From Dactylosporangium vinaceum (GTDB lineage: Bacteria > Actinomycetota > Actinomycetes > Mycobacteriales > Micromonosporaceae), in assembly GCF_019904175.1 (NCBI RefSeq), contig NZ_CP061913.1:10912001-10976000 (forward strand): a stretch of DNA of 64,000 bases. Direction: 5' to 3'. Shown here piece after piece: positions 41,853-51,419 of the stretch. The notes below the pieces were generated by a model. That model made no database searches. It was not told the origin of the DNA and worked only from the letters and a program-made list of their open reading frames with translations. The position numbers and the translations under genes were made by a program. How positions within the stretch are numbered: position 1 is the stretch's first letter; every line of letters starts with the position of its first letter.

Positions 41853-43130
41853 TTAACGGTACCGCGGGAAGGCGCCCCGGCCCGCGTAGCGCGCCGCGTC
41901 GTCCAGCTCGTCCTCGATACGGAGCAGCTGGTTGTACTTCGCCACCCGCTCGGAGCGGGCCGGCGCGCCGGTCTTGATCTGACCGGTGCCCAGGGCCACG
42001 GCGAGGTCGGCGATCGTGGTGTCCTCGGTCTCACCGGAGCGGTGCGACATCATCGTGCGGAAGCCCGCGCGGTGCGCGAGGTCCACGGCGTCGAGGGTCT
42101 CGGTCAGCGAGCCGATCTGGTTGACCTTCACCAGGACCGCGTTGGCCGTGTCGGTGGCGATGCCCCGGGCGATGCGCTGCGGGTTGGTGACGAACAGGTC
42201 GTCGCCGACGATCTGGATGCGCGAGCCGAGGGCGTCGGTCATCGCCTTCCAGCCGTCCCAGTCCTCCTCGTTCAGCGGGTCCTCGATCGAGACGATCGGG
42301 TACGCGTCGACGAGCTGGGTGTAGTACGCGATCATCTCGGCGGACGACTTGGTGCCGCCCTCGAACGCGTAGTTGCCGTCCTTGTAGAACTCGGTGGCGG
42401 CCACGTCGAGCGCGAGCACGATGTCGCTGCCCAGCGAGTAGCCGGCCTTCTCGACGGCCTCGGCGATCAGGTCGAGCGCGGCCGCGTTGGTCGGCAGGCT
42501 CGGGGCGAAGCCGCCCTCGTCGCCCAGGCCGGTGGCCAGGCCCTTCTTCTTCAGCACGGACTTCAGGGTGTGGTACACCTCGGCACCGGTCCGCAGCGCC
42601 TCGCGGAACGTCGGGGCGCCGATCGGCGCGATCATGAACTCCTGGATGTCGACGTTGGAGTCCGCGTGGGCCCCGCCGTTGAGGATGTTCATCATCGGCA
42701 CCGGCAGCAGGTGCGCGTTGGGGCCGCCCAGGTACTTGAACAGGCTCAGGCCGGCCGAGTCGGCGGCCGCCTTGGCCACGGCCAGTGAGACGCCCAGGAT
42801 CGCGTTGGCGCCGAGCTCCGACTTCTCCGGCGTGCCGTCGAGGTCGAGCATGGCCTGGTCGACGAGGCGCTGCTCGGTGGCGTCGAACCCGCGGACGGCC
42901 TCGGCGATGCGCTCGTTGACGTTCTCGACGGCCTTCTCGACACCCTTGCCCAGGTAGCGCTTGGTGTCGCCGTCGCGCAGCTCGTTGGCCTCGAACGCGC
43001 CGGTGGAGGCGCCCGAGGGAACCGCCGCCCGGGCCAGCGTCCCGTCGTCGAGAACGACCTCGACCTCGACCGTCGGGTTGCCCCGCGAGTCGAGGATCTC
43101 CCGCGCGCCGATTGCTTCGATAGTGGCCAC
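41853..43130 (-). CDS. eno: Enolase
   Basis: 425 aa, normal length. It interconverts 2-phosphoglycerate and phosphoenolpyruvate. Visible signatures: AREILDSRGNPTVEVEV, SGASTGAFEANELRD, the metal ligand region VSIEDPLNEEDW, the catalytic-lysine segment VLVKVNQIGSLTET and the enolase signature MMSHRSGETEDTTI. GTG 43130 has AAGGAG 10 nt upstream. A 206-bp gap upstream must contain its promoter. Confidence 0.98.
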   Translation of the reverse strand: MATIEAIGAREILDSRGNPTVEVEVVLDDGTLARAAVPSGASTGAFEANELRDGDTKRYLGKGVEKAVENVNERIAEAVRGFDATEQRLVDQAMLDLDGTPEKSELGANAILGVSLAVAKAAADSAGLSLFKYLGGPNAHLLPVPMMNILNGGAHADSNVDIQEFMIAPIGAPTFREALRTGAEVYHTLKSVLKKKGLATGLGDEGGFAPSLPTNAAALDLIAEAVEKAGYSLGSDIVLALDVAATEFYKDGNYAFEGGTKSSAEMIAYYTQLVDAYPIVSIEDPLNEEDWDGWKAMTDALGSRIQIVGDDLFVTNPQRIARGIATDTANAVLVKVNQIGSLTETLDAVDLAHRAGFRTMMSHRSGETEDTTIADLAVALGTGQIKTGAPARSERVAKYNQLLRIEDELDDAARYAGRGAFPRYR

Positions 43131-43336
43131 TGTCGTGTCACTCCTTGCAGAATTTTGTTTGGTCGGCCGCCACGGTGCGGCACGGACAGTATTTCGCGCT
43201 CCCCTCGGTCGCTCCCCAGCGGGGGGCTCCGCCCACCCGCACCCCCTGGCACGCATTGGTCACCGTTGTGGGCCGGGAGCCCGCTCGGGAGCTGCGCACG
43301 GCCTTCGCCAGGCGCAACGCACCACCGCCGCGGGAG

Positions 43337-44953
43337 TCAGTCGAGATCCAGCAGCGTGCGCAGGTGGCGCGGCGGCGGGGAACCGTGCGCGAGCATCCGG
43401 TCGTGCCAGTCGCGCAGCGTGACGCCGGACGGCCGGGCATCGGCGATCTCCCGGATTTCGGTGTACCCGACGAAGTACGTCGAAAGCTGGGTCGAGCTGA
43501 GCAGCGCGCGGCGCCACTTGCCGGCCGCCTCGCCCTCCTCCTGGAAGCCGCGCTCCATCATCAGGGTCATCGCCTCGGACTCGGTCATCCCGTCGCAGTG
43601 GACGCGCTGGTCGATGATCGCGTTGATGCTCATCCGGAGCTGCATCTTGAGCTGCTGCAGGCGCACCGGCAGCCCGCCGAAGCCCCGGTCGGCCATGAAC
43701 TCCTCGGCGTAGACGGCCCAGCCCTCGACGAACGGCCCGCTCCAGCCGATGGCCCGGGCGCGGGTGCGGCCGCGGAACCGCCGGGCGTGGGCCAGCTGGA
43801 GGTAGTGCCCGGGCGTGGCCTCGTGGACGGTGAGGTCGCGCAGCATGTGGCTGTTGTACTCGCGGAAGAACGACGCCACCCGCCCGTCCGACCAGTCCGA
43901 GGGGGTCGGTGAGATGCAGAAGAACGTCGGCAGCTCGGCCGGCTCCAGCAGCCCGGGCGGGTCGCAGTAGGCCACCGCGACGCCCCGCGCGAACTCGGGC
44001 ATCTCCATGATGACGAGCGGGTCGTCGATGAGCGTGATGAGGTCGTGCTCCCGGGCGAACGCGGTCGCCTCGTCGAGCGACACCTTGGCCAGCTCGACGA
44101 TCGTGTCGTTGTCCGGCGCGTCGGCCGCGGCCTGCGCGAGCGCCGCCCGCACCGTCGCGTCGCTCTGCGGCCCCCCGGTCAGCTCGGCCGCGGTCGCCCG
44201 CAGCGCCGCGCTCACCCGCTCCAGGTTGGCCTCGGCCCGCTCCAGCACGGTGGCCGCGCCGAGCTCGGTGTCGAGCGTGTGCCAGAGCCGCGCCTCCCAC
44301 AGCCGCCGCCCGAGGCGCGGGTCGCGGTCGGACGACTCCAGGCGGCCCTTCAGCCACTCCGCGAACGCGTCGAGCTCGGCCGCGGCCCGCTCCTGCGCCG
44401 GCGCGACCACTTCGGCCATCCCCGGCGCCTCCTTGAAGAGCTCGTTGAGCTCCTCGCGCACCAGCCTTGCGGTACCCCCGAACTGGCCTATGGCGGTTTC
44501 GACGTGCACCCGGGGCGCGTCGCCAAGCACTTCGCGCGCGGTGGCGAGGGAGTCCGGAATCGCACTGAGCCGGGCCGCGATCGACATGAGCCGCTCCTCG
44601 GCCGGCGCGAAGGGCCGCGAGATGAGCCCGTGCAGCAGCGAGCCGGGGTTGTGCACCAGCGGGTTCCACTCGTGCTCGCGGATCTCGGTCCGCTCGAACA
44701 GCATCCGCTCCACCCGCGCCAGCAGCACCGCGTGGTCGACCTGGTCCTGCGGCTCGAGCTCGTCGACGTCGACCTGGCTCAGCGCCGCCGCCGCGTCCCG
44801 CAGCATGTCGACGTCTCCGGCCACCCCCTCCGCGGAGTAGTCCGGCAGCCGCGTGTCGAACCGATGATCCCCGGCGCTGGCCGCGAGCGCGGGCGCACAT
44901 TCGAGCAGCGCATCGGCGACGTGCTCGGCAAGTGGAACGAATTGCTGCGACAT
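43337..44953 (-). CDS. DUF885 metallopeptidase-like protein
   Basis: 538 aa. The zinc motif HEATPGHYLQLAH (HExxxGH) and the downstream glutamate in VEGWAVYAEEFM identify the DUF885 family, putative metal-dependent carboxypeptidases. There is no signal peptide, so it is probably cytosolic. ATG 44953 has GGAGG directly ahead, an unusually tight spacing. It is followed on the same strand by eno 206 bp further on. Confidence 0.92.
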   Translation of the reverse strand: MSQQFVPLAEHVADALLECAPALAASAGDHRFDTRLPDYSAEGVAGDVDMLRDAAAALSQVDVDELEPQDQVDHAVLLARVERMLFERTEIREHEWNPLVHNPGSLLHGLISRPFAPAEERLMSIAARLSAIPDSLATAREVLGDAPRVHVETAIGQFGGTARLVREELNELFKEAPGMAEVVAPAQERAAAELDAFAEWLKGRLESSDRDPRLGRRLWEARLWHTLDTELGAATVLERAEANLERVSAALRATAAELTGGPQSDATVRAALAQAAADAPDNDTIVELAKVSLDEATAFAREHDLITLIDDPLVIMEMPEFARGVAVAYCDPPGLLEPAELPTFFCISPTPSDWSDGRVASFFREYNSHMLRDLTVHEATPGHYLQLAHARRFRGRTRARAIGWSGPFVEGWAVYAEEFMADRGFGGLPVRLQQLKMQLRMSINAIIDQRVHCDGMTESEAMTLMMERGFQEEGEAAGKWRRALLSSTQLSTYFVGYTEIREIADARPSGVTLRDWHDRMLAHGSPPPRHLRTLLDLD

Positions 44954-45007
44954 GCCTCCGACGGTAGCCGCTACCCCACCCACCGAGCAGCACCACGGCG
45001 GCGACTG

Positions 45008-46378
45008 TCACAGGAGCGTCGCCAGCTTCCGGACGGCGGTCGTCAGCTCGTGCGGGGTGTGGGCGGCGTAGCCCAGGACCAGGCCGCCCGGGCCGGACTT
45101 GCGGATGCGCAGGGTGGACAGGGCCAGCGGGCCCAGGCCGGCCGCCGCGGCCCGCTCGGCCAGAGCCAGATCGTCGACGCCGGCCGGGAGCTCAACGACC
45201 AGGTGCAGGCCCGCCGCGATGCCGGTGATCCGGGCGCGCGGCAAGTGGCGGCGCAGGGCTGCGACCATGGTGTCGCGGCGTTCCCGGTGGAGGCGGCGGG
45301 CCCGGCGCAGGTGGCGGTCGTAGCCGCCGCCGGACAGGAACTCGGCGAAGGCCAGCTGCTGCAGCGCCGGGCCGCCGTTGTCGGCGTCGTGCTTGGCTGC
45401 GTACAGGTCGGGCAGCCAGTCGGGTGGGGCGGTCAGCCAGCCCAGGCGCAGGCCGGGAGCCAGGACCTTGCTCACCGAGCCGACCAGGGCGACGCGGTCC
45501 GGGGCCAGGCCCTGCAGGCAGGCTACGGGCTCGCGGTCGTAGCGGTACTCGGCGTCGTAGTCGTCCTCGACCACCAGGGCGTCCGTGCGGCGGGCCCAGG
45601 CGATCACCTCGGCTCGGCGGCCCGGGGCCAGCACCACGCCGGTCGGGAACTGGTGGGCCGGCGTGAGCAGGACGGCGCGGACCCGGGTGCGGGTCAGGGC
45701 GGCCACGTCCAGGCCGTCGGCGTCGACGGGAACGGGGATCACGTCCAGGCCCAGGCGGGCCAGGTGGTCGCGGAGGGCGGCCGAGCCCGGGTCCTCCAGG
45801 GCGATCCGCCGGGTGCCGCGGGCCAGCAGGACCCGGGCCAGCAGGGCCAGGCCCTGGGTGACGCCGGCGGTGACGATCAGGCCGTCGGGCGGGATCAGGG
45901 CGGCGCGGACGCGGCCCAGGTAGCCGGCCAGCTCGGTGCGCAGCCTCGGTACGCCCGTCGCGTCGCCGTAGTCGAAGTCGGCGTCCAGGGCGCTCGTCAA
46001 GGCCGTCTCGTATGCGCGGCGCCAGGCGGTGCGCGGGAAGGCGCCCAGGTCGGGGACGCCGGGGCGCAGCGGGGCCACGGCGGCCCGGCGCTCGACCAGG
46101 TCGCCGCGGCGGCGGGGGACGGCCGCGGCCACCTCGGCGACAACGGTGCCCGAGCCGCGCCGGCTGACCAGGCGGCCCTCGGCGGCCAGCTGCTCGTAGG
46201 CGCCGACCACCAGGCCGCGCGAGACGCCCAGGTCGGCGGCCAGGTCACGGGTCGAGGGCAGGCGGGTCCCGGGCGCCAGGCGGCCCTGCCTGATCGCTTC
46301 CCTCAGCGCTCCGACGAGCTGCTCCCCCACCCGCGGCCGGGTGCGGTCGAGCTCGACGAGCGCCTCCCACACCGACAC
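45008..46378 (-). CDS. MocR-family regulator (GntR HTH fused to aminotransferase fold)
   Basis: 456 aa. Residues 10-80 form a GntR winged helix (LREAIRQGRLAPGTRLPSTRDLAADLGVSRG), and the remainder is a class I aminotransferase fold with the PLP lysine in GSVSKVLAPGLRLGW and the DYDAEYRYDREP motif. MocR regulators often respond to PLP or amino acids; some (PdxR) control vitamin B6 genes. It is divergent from an EamA transporter gene, the likely target. Confidence 0.93.
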   Translation of the reverse strand: MSVWEALVELDRTRPRVGEQLVGALREAIRQGRLAPGTRLPSTRDLAADLGVSRGLVVGAYEQLAAEGRLVSRRGSGTVVAEVAAAVPRRRGDLVERRAAVAPLRPGVPDLGAFPRTAWRRAYETALTSALDADFDYGDATGVPRLRTELAGYLGRVRAALIPPDGLIVTAGVTQGLALLARVLLARGTRRIALEDPGSAALRDHLARLGLDVIPVPVDADGLDVAALTRTRVRAVLLTPAHQFPTGVVLAPGRRAEVIAWARRTDALVVEDDYDAEYRYDREPVACLQGLAPDRVALVGSVSKVLAPGLRLGWLTAPPDWLPDLYAAKHDADNGGPALQQLAFAEFLSGGGYDRHLRRARRLHRERRDTMVAALRRHLPRARITGIAAGLHLVVELPAGVDDLALAERAAAAGLGPLALSTLRIRKSGPGGLVLGYAAHTPHELTTAVRKLATLL

Positions 46379-46450
46379 GAAAGTGGCCCCCTAAAAGCCG
46401 CACTCGGTGGCACTGTAGCGGGTACCACTGGCGCTCGTAAGGTCTCGCTC
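46379..46450. promoter_or_regulatory. MocR/eamA divergent control region with GTGG repeats
   Basis: AAAGTGGCC lies right at the mocR start (46380-46388), and GTGGCAC...GTACCAC forms an inverted pair with an 8-nt spacer at about 46407-46428. The AAAGTGG core recalls PdxR sites of Corynebacterium as I remember them. Likely autoregulatory binding sites. Confidence 0.45.
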
Positions 46451-47431
46451 ATGACCCGTCGCCACACCATGTACTGCATGCTGACCTGCGCGATTCTCGG
46501 CAGCTCGTTCGTGGTGAGCCGATCGATCGTCGCGTATCCGATCCTCACCGGCCAGGCGATTCGTTACGCGCTGGCCGCCCTCGCCCTCTTCGCGCTGGTG
46601 CTGCGCGAGCGGGCCCGGATTCACCCGTCCGGGAGCGAGATCGTCAGGCTCGCGCTCGTCGCCGCGACCGGGCTCGTCGGGTTCAACCTGCTCCTCCTGT
46701 ACTCCCTCAAGCACGCGGACCCGGCCGTCATCGCCACCATCGTCGGCGTCAGCCCGCTGCTCCTGGCGCTGCTGGGTCCGCTGCAGGAGGGTCGCCGCCC
46801 GGCGCCGCGGCTGCTCGGCGCGGCCGCTGTCGTCGTCGTGGGAGCCGCGCTTGTCTCCGGCTTCGGCGCGCACGACACCAAGGGGCTCGTCGCGGCCGTC
46901 GGGGTGCTGCTGTGCGAGGCCGCCTTCTCGCTGTTGGCGGCGCCGCTGCTGCCCCGGCTGGGGCCGGTGCGCGTCTCGGCGTGGAGCACGGCTCTGGCGG
47001 TACCACTGCTGCTGGTGCTGTTGCCCTTCACGGCGGAGCGCCCGCGCCTGCCGGACCCGTCGGAGGCGGCCGCTGTCGCGTTTCTCGGGCTGATCCTGAC
47101 GGTCGTGGCGTTCGTCTGCTGGTACACGGGGGTGGCCGGGCTGGGGGTCGACCGGGCGGGCGTGTTCGTGGCCCTGGTGCCGGTGTTCGCGCTGATCACG
47201 GCGGCGATCGTGGACCGCGCGCTCCCGGGCCCGGCGAAGATCACGGGGGTGCTCCTGGTCGGCGCCGGTCTCCTGATCGCTGCGGCCGGTTCAACATCGC
47301 GTGTTAAGCAGGATGGATGCAACGCACCGCGCTCGTCCTCGGCGCCGGAGGGATCACCGGCGTCGCCTGGCAACTCGGCATCCTCATCGGCCTGCACGAC
47401 AGGGGTGTCGACCTCGCCCGGGCCGACCTGA
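46451..47431 (+). CDS. EamA/DMT-superfamily transporter
   Basis: 326 aa with ten predicted helices and two EamA repeats (first GSSFVVSRSIVAYPILTGQA, second LCEAAFSLLAAPLLPRLG). It likely exports a small metabolite or amino acid under MocR control. The recognisable protein ends near GVLLVGAGLLIAAAG; another 40 or so residues of unlike composition run on until a stop inside the patatin gene, giving a 115-bp overlap. The ATG at 46451 is the first plausible start. Confidence 0.88.
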   Translation: MTRRHTMYCMLTCAILGSSFVVSRSIVAYPILTGQAIRYALAALALFALVLRERARIHPSGSEIVRLALVAATGLVGFNLLLLYSLKHADPAVIATIVGVSPLLLALLGPLQEGRRPAPRLLGAAAVVVVGAALVSGFGAHDTKGLVAAVGVLLCEAAFSLLAAPLLPRLGPVRVSAWSTALAVPLLLVLLPFTAERPRLPDPSEAAAVAFLGLILTVVAFVCWYTGVAGLGVDRAGVFVALVPVFALITAAIVDRALPGPAKITGVLLVGAGLLIAAAGSTSRVKQDGCNAPRSSSAPEGSPASPGNSASSSACTTGVSTSPGPT

Positions 47432-48102
47432 TCCTCGGCACGTCCGCCGGCGCCATGACCGGCGCCCTCATCGCCGCGTTCGGTGATCCGCGCACCGCGG
47501 CCGCCGTCGAGGCGCCGCTCGGGCCCGCCGACCCGCCGCTGGAGGCCGACTGGAGCCTCGGCCCGATCGCGTTCGGGCTGCTGCAGGACGAGTCGCTGGA
47601 CCCGGCCGACATGCGCCGGCAGATCGGTGCCATAGCCCTGCGGGCCGCGGTGGGGCCGCCGGAGCCGTGGCTGGCCGCGTTCGGGCGGCGGCTGCCGATC
47701 GAGGGCTGGCCGGAGCGGCTCACGGTGACGGCCACCGATTGCCGGACCGGGGATCCGGTCGTCTGGAATGCCGCTTCGGGTGTACCGCTGGTCCCCGCCG
47801 TCACCGCCAGCTGCGCGGTGCCGTGCCTCTTCCCGCCGATCCCGGTCAACGGCGGGCGGTACATGGACGGCGGGCTGCGGTCCCGGACCAACGCCGACCT
47901 GGCCGCCGACTACGACACGGTGACAGTGCTGGCGCCCCGGATGCCGCTGCTCCAGCGGGAGTCGCTCGACCCCCGGTTCACGGTCATCGAGCCGGACGCG
48001 GCCTCGACGGCGGCGATCGGCGGCAACGTGTTCGACGGCGGCCGCTGGGCCCCGACCCTGGCCGCGGCCGAGCGCCAGGGCCGGGAGCTGGCACTACTTT
48101 GA
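47317..48102 (+). CDS. Patatin-like phospholipase family protein
   Basis: 261 aa. The oxyanion loop GAGGITG, nucleophile GTSAG (GxSxG) and catalytic aspartate in MDGGLRS form the Ser-Asp dyad of patatins. It should be an acyl hydrolase acting on lipids. There is no signal peptide or helix. It overlaps the eamA 3' end by 115 bp in another frame and the convergent GH26-like gene by 9 bp. AGCAGG lies 6 nt before ATG 47317. Confidence 0.9.
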   Translation: MQRTALVLGAGGITGVAWQLGILIGLHDRGVDLARADLILGTSAGAMTGALIAAFGDPRTAAAVEAPLGPADPPLEADWSLGPIAFGLLQDESLDPADMRRQIGAIALRAAVGPPEPWLAAFGRRLPIEGWPERLTVTATDCRTGDPVVWNAASGVPLVPAVTASCAVPCLFPPIPVNGGRYMDGGLRSRTNADLAADYDTVTVLAPRMPLLQRESLDPRFTVIEPDAASTAAIGGNVFDGGRWAPTLAAAERQGRELALL

Positions 48103-49158
48103 GCCCTTGGCCGCCATCGGCTTGAAGTACGCGTCCTGGGCGATCGACGAGCGGAACGCCTCGAGCACGCCCGGGTCGTCGGACACCATGTACTGGTTCG
48201 TCGGGCCCTTGTTCTCGGTGGGGTCGGACTCGAAATAGAGCACCGCGCGGATCTGCGGGTTCACCTTGAACGTCATCGAGGCGTCCCGCAGCCACGCGGC
48301 CCGCTGCTCGGTGCCCCAGCTGCGGGCGATGCCGAACTCGCCGATCATCACCGGCTTGCTCGGGTGCTTCGCGCAGAACTCGAGGAACGGGCGCATCAGG
48401 TCGCCGATCTCGCCGTACTTCGTGCCGGCGTAGACGTCCACGCAGGCCCAGTCGACCTGGTCGTCACCGGGGTAGAAGTCGGCCGCGTAGCCGCCCTGGA
48501 AGCCCTCGGCCGTGGGGCACCACACCCATGACGCGTTCGTCGCGCCCTCCTGGTTGAAGATGTTGCGCACGTACTTCCACGCCGCGATGTAGTCCGCCCC
48601 GGACCACATCTGGGCCCGCAGGTTGGGCCGGTCCATCTCCCAGCGGTAGCGCAGCAGCACCGGGCGCCCGAACGCCTTGAGCTCCTTCGCCCGCTGGCGG
48701 ATCAGGTCGTCGTAGCGGCCCATCGTGATGAGCCGGGTGTCGCCGCCGGCCCACGACAGCATCATGGTGCTGCCGCGGGCCGCGAACGCACGGTCGGAGT
48801 CGTTGATGAAGTTCTCGTCGAAGCGGCGGTACGTGTTGACGATCGCCATCTTCCGCCCGAGCTCCTGCTCGTAGGCGGTCATCGCGGCCAGCCGGCCCGG
48901 CTCGGTGAGGTGGTCGGGCCGGACCCAGGCGCCGAGGTAGGAGCCGTGCTTCGGCGGACCGACGGGGCCGGCCGCGAACGGCCCCTGCGACGTCGCGATG
49001 GCCGGGGGCGACCCCTTGTCCACCGTGTCCACTGTGGACGAGGGGGCCGCCGACGGCGGCTGCTCGCGCTTACCCTGTTGCAGCACGACAAGCGTCACTG
49101 TCGCCGCGACCGCGACGAGCACGGCCACGACGACACCGGTCACGACGATCCGCTTCAC
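48094..49158 (-). CDS. Membrane-anchored GH26-like glycoside hydrolase
   Basis: 354 aa. An N-terminal signal anchor (about residues 5-28) and a Ser/Pro linker lead to a TIM-barrel-like domain. LLRYRWEMDRPN supplies a plausible acid/base glutamate and VMIGEFGIARSWG a plausible nucleophile glutamate, as in GH26 mannanases and related enzymes. It would act outside the membrane on a beta-glycan, perhaps trimming or releasing the polysaccharide made by this operon. GTG 49158 has AGGAG 6 nt upstream. It is the last gene of the leftward glycan operon, 9 bp after the methyltransferase. The family is assigned by motif only. Confidence 0.7.
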   Translation of the reverse strand: MKRIVVTGVVVAVLVAVAATVTLVVLQQGKREQPPSAAPSSTVDTVDKGSPPAIATSQGPFAAGPVGPPKHGSYLGAWVRPDHLTEPGRLAAMTAYEQELGRKMAIVNTYRRFDENFINDSDRAFAARGSTMMLSWAGGDTRLITMGRYDDLIRQRAKELKAFGRPVLLRYRWEMDRPNLRAQMWSGADYIAAWKYVRNIFNQEGATNASWVWCPTAEGFQGGYAADFYPGDDQVDWACVDVYAGTKYGEIGDLMRPFLEFCAKHPSKPVMIGEFGIARSWGTEQRAAWLRDASMTFKVNPQIRAVLYFESDPTENKGPTNQYMVSDDPGVLEAFRSSIAQDAYFKPMAAKGSK

Positions 49159-49167
49159 AACCAACTC

Positions 49168-49914
49168 CTACTTGGGGATCCTCCTGGCTACATAGAGAAC
49201 GTCGGTAGCCACCCCGGAGAGACGGCGTGAGCGGGTGGCGAGGTCGTCGGCCCGGCGGGCCATGGGCCGCAGCCACTCCCGGCGGTAGGCGCCGGCCGGG
49301 AACACGGCGAAGCCGCGGCGGTCGATGACCTCGAAGCCGTGCCGGGCCAGCAGCTGCTCGACCTCGGCGTGCTGCAGCTCGGCGAACCACGTGTTGCCGC
49401 GGTGCCGGCGGTGGCGCAGGTGGCGCAGCGACGAGCGGTTGCCGTGGTTCTCCACGACGAGCAGCCCCGAGTCGGCCTCCGGCAGCAGCCGGGCGGCGAA
49501 CGCGATCGCTCGGTCGCGCACGTCCTTCGGGGCGTTGAGCAGCAGCCGGAACACCGTGACGAGCGCCGGCCCGTCGGTGGTGGCCGGCTCCGGCACCGGC
49601 CCGTCCTCCGCCACCTGGTGCAGCTTCGCGTAGACGCCCGCCTCCCGGGCCTTGGCGAGCATCTGCTCCGAGGTGTCGTACCCGTGCGCGGCCCGCACCA
49701 CGCCGTGCAGCAGCTTGATGGCCCGCCCGGTGCCGCACGCGAAGTCGTGCTGGACCGGGCGCCGCGCCGTGAACTCCCGCCGCACCAGCCGGCGCAGGAA
49801 GGCCCGCTGCCGCCCGCTCACCGCCGTTGCGTAGGTCTCCGGCGCGTACACCACCCGCTCGTACTTGTCGACCGCCGCCTCCGACTGGAAGACCTCCGCG
49901 TAGTCCGTTCTCAT
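49168..49914 (-). CDS. Class I SAM-dependent methyltransferase
   Basis: 248 aa. The SAM-binding motif I reads DFACGTGRAIKLL, with GYDTSEQML after strand 2 and a VTVFRLLLNAPKDVRDRA segment. In this operon it is likely to methylate a glycan residue or carrier-linked sugar; the substrate is inferred only from context. ATG 49914 overlaps the flippase stop (ATGA), so it is translationally coupled. Confidence 0.82.
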   Translation of the reverse strand: MRTDYAEVFQSEAAVDKYERVVYAPETYATAVSGRQRAFLRRLVRREFTARRPVQHDFACGTGRAIKLLHGVVRAAHGYDTSEQMLAKAREAGVYAKLHQVAEDGPVPEPATTDGPALVTVFRLLLNAPKDVRDRAIAFAARLLPEADSGLLVVENHGNRSSLRHLRHRRHRGNTWFAELQHAEVEQLLARHGFEVIDRRGFAVFPAGAYRREWLRPMARRADDLATRSRRLSGVATDVLYVARRIPK

Positions 49915-51419
49915 CGTCCTCGCCCCCCTTGCATCAGCACTGTTCTCAAGCGCACCGCCGCGTAGCAGTACGCGACGGCACCCGCCCCCGTGGCGGCGAA
50001 TTTCACGATCAATCCGGGGTGCAGCGGCCACAGCACCAGCTGCGGCACGGCGAAGCACGCGGTCGCCATGGCGGCGGCGATGAGCGTGGCCCGGCCGAAG
50101 GGGTGCAGCCCCAGCCCGCGCACGACCTGCACGAGCGGGACCAGGTTGTTCACGAGCACCGCGGCCGCGAGGCCGGTGGCCGCGCCGAACGCGCCGCTGC
50201 GGGGGATGAGCAGCGCGTCGACGCCGAGCATGACGAGCAGGGCCAGGCCGACGTTGGCCAGGTTCCACCAGGTCCGCCCGGCCATGGCCAGCACCACGTC
50301 GACCATGCCGCAGGCGGTGGCCACGAGCATCGCGGCGGCGAGGACGCGCACGACGCCGACGCCGTTCTCGTAGTGCTCGCCGAAGAGGCCCAGGTACAGC
50401 GGGGCGTAGGTGAACACGAGGATGTACAGCGGCCAGCAGCACAGCACGACCCACGCCGTCGCCTGCCGGTAGAGCAGGTTGGCGCCGTCGGTGTCGCGGA
50501 CCGCCAGGCGCTCGGCCAGCCGCGGCTGGACCGACTGGGAGACGCCCTGGTTGACGAACTGGCCGAGGATGACGAACCGGCCGGCGACCGCGTACATGGC
50601 GGCGGGGGCGAGGCCGGCCAGCGCGGCGACCATGAGCACGTCGACGCGCTGGAGGGCCATCTGGGCGAAGCTGGCGACGGCCCTGGGCGTGGTGAAGTAC
50701 CAGAAGCGCCTGGGCGTGAAGTCGGTCTCGTCGGACTTGTCGAGGCGCAACGTGCTTTTCAGGGATCGCATGGCATAGCCCGCGAGCAGCGCCGTCGGGA
50801 TGTACGGCAGGGCCCACAGCCCGGCGAAGACCTGCTCGCCCCAGCCCGCGGCCCAGACCAGCACCAGCAGCACCAGCTGGGCGGCCGGGCGCATGACCCG
50901 GTCCAGCAGCACCGTGGGGCGCATGGAGCGCAGCCCGCGGGTGGTGGACAGCAGCACGTCGGTGAACGCGGCGGCCGGCAGGAACAGCGCGAGGGCGCGC
51001 ACCAGGTCGGGCCGCCCGGGCAGCAGGTCGGCGGCGAACCAGAGCCCGGCGGTGATGCACAGCGCGGCCACCGCGACCGGGGCCATCGCGATGCGCAGGC
51101 ACTCGCCGAACCGGGACAGGTCGCCGACCGCGCGCATCCGGGCCGGCCAGTACACAAGCGACGTCTGCACGCCGAGCTTGGCCACCGTCACGCCCAGGCC
51201 GAACGTGGCCGTGGCGGCGAAGAACGCGCCGGCCGCGTGCGGGTCGAGGGCGCGCGCGGCCAGCCAGGTGACGCCGACGCCGGCCAGGCCGGTGCAGACG
51301 GTGCCGGCCAGGTTGGCGATGCCGCCGCGGGCCGCACCGCGCAGCATCCCGCCGGGCGACTCGGCCGTGGGCCGCTCGAGCGTCCGCAGCCCGCCCGAGC
51401 CGGACCACGTGGTGGTCAC
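49911..51419 (-). CDS. MOP-superfamily polysaccharide flippase (Wzx-like)
   Basis: 502 aa with 12-14 predicted helices. The beginning resembles Wzx flippases (GGIANLAGTVCTGLAGVGVTWLAARALDP). Expected role: moving lipid-linked oligosaccharide across the membrane. GTG 51419 overlaps the sulfotransferase stop (GTGA). A MATE drug-efflux role is less likely in this setting. Confidence 0.85.
   Translation of the reverse strand: MTTTWSGSGGLRTLERPTAESPGGMLRGAARGGIANLAGTVCTGLAGVGVTWLAARALDPHAAGAFFAATATFGLGVTVAKLGVQTSLVYWPARMRAVGDLSRFGECLRIAMAPVAVAALCITAGLWFAADLLPGRPDLVRALALFLPAAAFTDVLLSTTRGLRSMRPTVLLDRVMRPAAQLVLLVLVWAAGWGEQVFAGLWALPYIPTALLAGYAMRSLKSTLRLDKSDETDFTPRRFWYFTTPRAVASFAQMALQRVDVLMVAALAGLAPAAMYAVAGRFVILGQFVNQGVSQSVQPRLAERLAVRDTDGANLLYRQATAWVVLCCWPLYILVFTYAPLYLGLFGEHYENGVGVVRVLAAAMLVATACGMVDVVLAMAGRTWWNLANVGLALLVMLGVDALLIPRSGAFGAATGLAAAVLVNNLVPLVQVVRGLGLHPFGRATLIAAAMATACFAVPQLVLWPLHPGLIVKFAATGAGAVAYCYAAVRLRTVLMQGGRGR

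Noticed and set aside
44045..46450. Long upstream part of the frame that ends in the EamA transporter
   Set aside because: It runs antisense over DUF885 and mocR; only the part from ATG 46451 has membrane helices and family motifs.
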